From the NCBI GenBank assembly GCA_049680365.1, contig JBAUHQ010000016.1, positions 1-6,298 on the forward strand: a stretch of 6,298 nucleotides of DNA, in the 5' to 3' direction. Source of the stretch: K23-9 sp049680365 (GTDB lineage Bacteria; Planctomycetota; Planctomycetia; Pirellulales; Pirellulaceae). Positions 5,601 to 6,298 of this stretch are shown here, one piece after another (the first letter of the stretch is position 1; each line of letters opens with the position of its first letter). A program made the translations under genes and the position numbers. A model generated the notes under the pieces. The model searched no databases. It had not been told where the DNA came from and worked only from the letters and a program-made list of their open reading frames with translations.

Positions 5601-6298
5601 GCTCAGAGCGATGGCGTGGCGGCTTCACTAGCCGCGGGTGGTCCCATCGCGCCAGGGGCGAGCTTGTCGTCGGTCTTTGTACTCAACCCGACTGACAACC
5701 GTTACTACTCGTACGCGTCGATGGTCATTCCGTCGAACGATGCGTTCATTGGTAATGAAGACGCCCAGATGTTTGAACTGTTTGATGCGGACGGCAATCT
5801 GTTGCCAATCGATTTCACCGTACCAGGCTCAGCGGTTTGGGATGCAGGGACAGAAGTGAACGATGAAGTCGACGCAGCGTTTTTTGACCAGATGTCTCCG
5901 GATACGGGAACCATCGAAGGCGGAACGGTGGCTAGTCATCCTGGGTTTATCGATTCGGTCGGCAACCCGGGCGGCACACCATTGATCTTGGGTGGTACGC
6001 AAAGTGTCGGTCCGTTGCGAACGTTTGGAACCACTAACGCAGATTTCACGACGGCGGGTTACGACTTGCTGCAAGTCAGTATCGTTGCTGCTGGCAGCGG
6101 CACGACGCTCAGTAATGTCATTGTCAACTCGAACACGGCGACGGGAGCAGCCAGTGATCAAGGTGGTGGCGGAATTTTCCAGAGCGATGGCGCTTTGACG
6201 ATTACCGGCAGTGAGATTACTGACAATGTCGCCAATGGTGCTGCGGGCAGCGGCGGTGGAATTCTTAATTCTGGCGGAACGGTCAATGTTTCGGGCAC
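2694..6298 (+). CDS. Giant extracellular repeat protein: LEPR-like motif, CSLREA-like N-terminus, Pmp-like repeats, 2 CHRD, Spondin_N (runs off right edge)
   Basis: One frame is open from ATG 2694 to the window end (1201 codons, no stop). A TGA 9 bases upstream (2685-2687) makes this the first ATG; no clear Shine-Dalgarno is seen. Residues 1-46 are very basic and end in 'LRCEALEARRVLTA', a variant of the planctomycete LEPR-type N-terminal motif; there is no classical signal peptide. Residues 47-75 ('VTTVDDTV...EVSLREALQAAN') match the CSLREA N-terminal domain pattern. From about 140 on there are 19 'GGG-I/L/V' repeats with 'I..N.A' spacing, like polymorphic outer-membrane protein repeats, expected to form a right-handed beta-helix. 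CHRD domains lie at about 370-496 and 648-774, and a Spondin_N-like domain at about 924-1131, after which the repeats resume. The role is inferred as a cell-surface or secreted adhesion or matrix protein. CHRD and spondin domains act in extracellular interactions in animals; their bacterial role is largely unknown. The C-terminal anchor is not in the window. Confidence 0.9.
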   Translation, partial: MTYRNILFSRTNPLSSSTRKQKKNRKRAERRPLRCEALEARRVLTAYIVTTVDDTVGVDGEVSLREALQAANTNAVAGDAAAGEVGATGVDSITFAAALSDQIITLTNGQLEIFDDVTIDASAATNLTIDADGLSRVLSVTDGQFSTVTGLTLTGGNAVTGGGIFVGSTARIFSLNDVTIEGNVATGDGAEEGGGGIFNDGRFVSAFNTVITNNHATGVLGSGGGVLNRDGFFQARTGTSINNNTANRAGGGIEATAGSSTTLTDANLDNNTAGPAGSAAPGNGGGLHITGDGDATIIGGTVNNNVAASEGGGLWNGSGVMTVNGTTISGNRAAGSAADQGGGGVFNAGGTVEITDATISDNLASGAGVIALEGAQEVPPVTTAAAGTATFQYNAVSGTFDLDLFVTGLELTDTTGAPELTAAHIHVGAVGAEGPVIVNLLGSESFVEADGGLRLTLNDVTLPAGNVADLASGNLYFNVHSSANAGGEIRGQLVLPATMGSGGGVLNDGGLVTVTDTLISGNVASRAGGGIEATAGSTTSLSGVNLDGNVAGPFGFATPGNGGGLHITGDGDATITGGTVNDNFAGSEGGGLWNGIGLMTVDGTTISGNSAAGAAADQGGGGVFNAGGTVDLTGATISDNLASGAGTIALEGAQEVPAVTTSAGGTADFQFNAATGTFDLDLFVTGLELTDTTAAPELTAAHIHVGAVGAEGPVILNLLDGNSFVEADGGLRLTLNDVALPAENVADLASGNLYFNVHSSANAGGEIRGQLVLPTTSGSGGGVLNDGGTLTVTNSAITGNVANRAGGGIEVTAGSSTTLIDVSLDNNVAGAEGFATPGNGGGLHISGFATVDINGGSASGNLAGNEGGGLWNSNVGILSVDGTTIENNEAVLGGGIFTQGGGGEAVRLTLTNVAPDGGATDSGLFLTPIFNAFHDGAFDLFNVGEAASAGIERLAEDGNNAALTTAFETAQSDGVAASLAAGGPIAPGASLSSVFVLNPTDNRYYSYASMVIPSNDAFIGNEDAQMFELFDADGNLLPIDFTVPGSAVWDAGTEVNDEVDAAFFDQMSPDTGTIEGGTVASHPGFIDSVGNPGGTPLILGGTQSVGPLRTFGTTNADFTTAGYDLLQVSIVAAGSGTTLSNVIVNSNTATGAASDQGGGGIFQSDGALTITGSEITDNVANGAAGSGGGILNSGGTVNVSG
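2790..2918 (+). other. LEPR-like export motif followed by CSLREA-like segment
   Basis: Residues 33-46 (LRCEALEARRVLTA) resemble the 'LE.R..L.A' motif found near the N-terminus of many large planctomycete exported proteins; the usual Pro of LEPR is Ala40 here. Residues 47-75 run 'YIVTTVDDTVGVDGEVSLRE' then 'ALQAAN', matching the CSLREA domain core except that the leading Cys is replaced by Val62. Both are known only as sequence signatures. Their position directly ahead of the repeats fits a processing or export signal. Confidence 0.7.
3801..4181 (+). other. CHRD domain, copy 1
   Basis: Residues 370-496 of the giant protein. The hallmarks of CHRD (the chordin-type domain) are present: the opening 'LEGAQEVPPV', the central 'AAHIHVGAVGAEGPV' with His424 and His426, and the closing 'NLYFNVHSSANAGGEIRGQL'. 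The domain is a beta-rich extracellular module of unknown biochemical activity in bacteria. It interrupts the glycine-rich repeats between two beta-helix turns. Confidence 0.9.
4635..5015 (+). other. CHRD domain, copy 2
   Basis: Residues 648-774, the counterpart of copy 1 exactly 278 residues later. By my hand alignment 113 of 127 positions are identical. The conserved 'AAHIHVGAVGAEGPV' (His702, His704) and 'GGEIRGQL' blocks are unchanged. Replacements concentrate in the first 30 residues and in the loop after 'LNLL'. Confidence 0.9.
5463..6090 (+). other. Spondin_N-like domain
   Basis: About residues 924-1131 of the giant protein. Recognisable blocks are 'LTPIFNAFHDGAFDLFNVGE' followed by 'AASAGIERLAEDGN', then 'YYSYASMVIPSNDAFIGNED', then 'VWDAGTEVNDE'. 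These match the N-terminal spondin domain as found in many secreted bacterial proteins; in animal F-spondin it is an extracellular beta-sandwich. Length is near the usual size of about 190-200 residues. The right boundary is approximate, set where glycine-rich repeats resume ('SNVIVNSNTATGAASDQGGG'). Confidence 0.85.

Overview
The window looks like chromosomal DNA from a planctomycete of the Rhodopirellula/Pirellula type. The evidence is a roughly balanced base composition without strong GC skew in third positions, an ECF sigma-factor remnant carrying the planctomycete-style 'NPQRGRFRDF' block, and a giant secreted repeat protein that opens with a variant of the LEPR-type N-terminal motif (LEARRVLTA) followed by a CSLREA-like segment. 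The genus is inference; no rRNA or marker gene is present.

Left part (1-792, minus strand). A 199-residue secreted protein with a signal peptide and an IPT/TIG-like beta domain lies 58 bases upstream of a second minus-strand gene. That second gene runs off the left edge. Its first 44 codons read like the N-terminus and start of region 2 of an ECF sigma factor. The two may be co-transcribed.

Middle part (793-2693, plus strand). After a gene-poor leader there is a second ECF sigma-factor gene, unrelated in detail to the first, which is broken. Region 2 is in one frame, the inter-domain linker continues in a second frame, and region 4 continues in a third. An exact 18-base tandem duplication sits inside the DNA-recognition part of region 4. 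About 730 bases with no convincing gene follow.

Right part (2694-6298, plus strand). One open reading frame starts at 2694 and is still open at the right edge (1201 codons seen). It encodes a large extracellular protein built from glycine-rich 'GGG-I/L/V-x-N' beta-helix-type repeats. Two CHRD domains and one Spondin_N-like domain are inserted into the repeat scaffold. The scaffold plus its CHRD insert is a tandem duplication with a period of about 834 bases; in the third copy the CHRD slot is occupied by the Spondin_N-like domain.

No RNA genes, CRISPR arrays, insertion sequences or convincing promoters or terminators were seen. The most unusual items are the modular domain-swap architecture of the giant protein and the decayed sigma factor.
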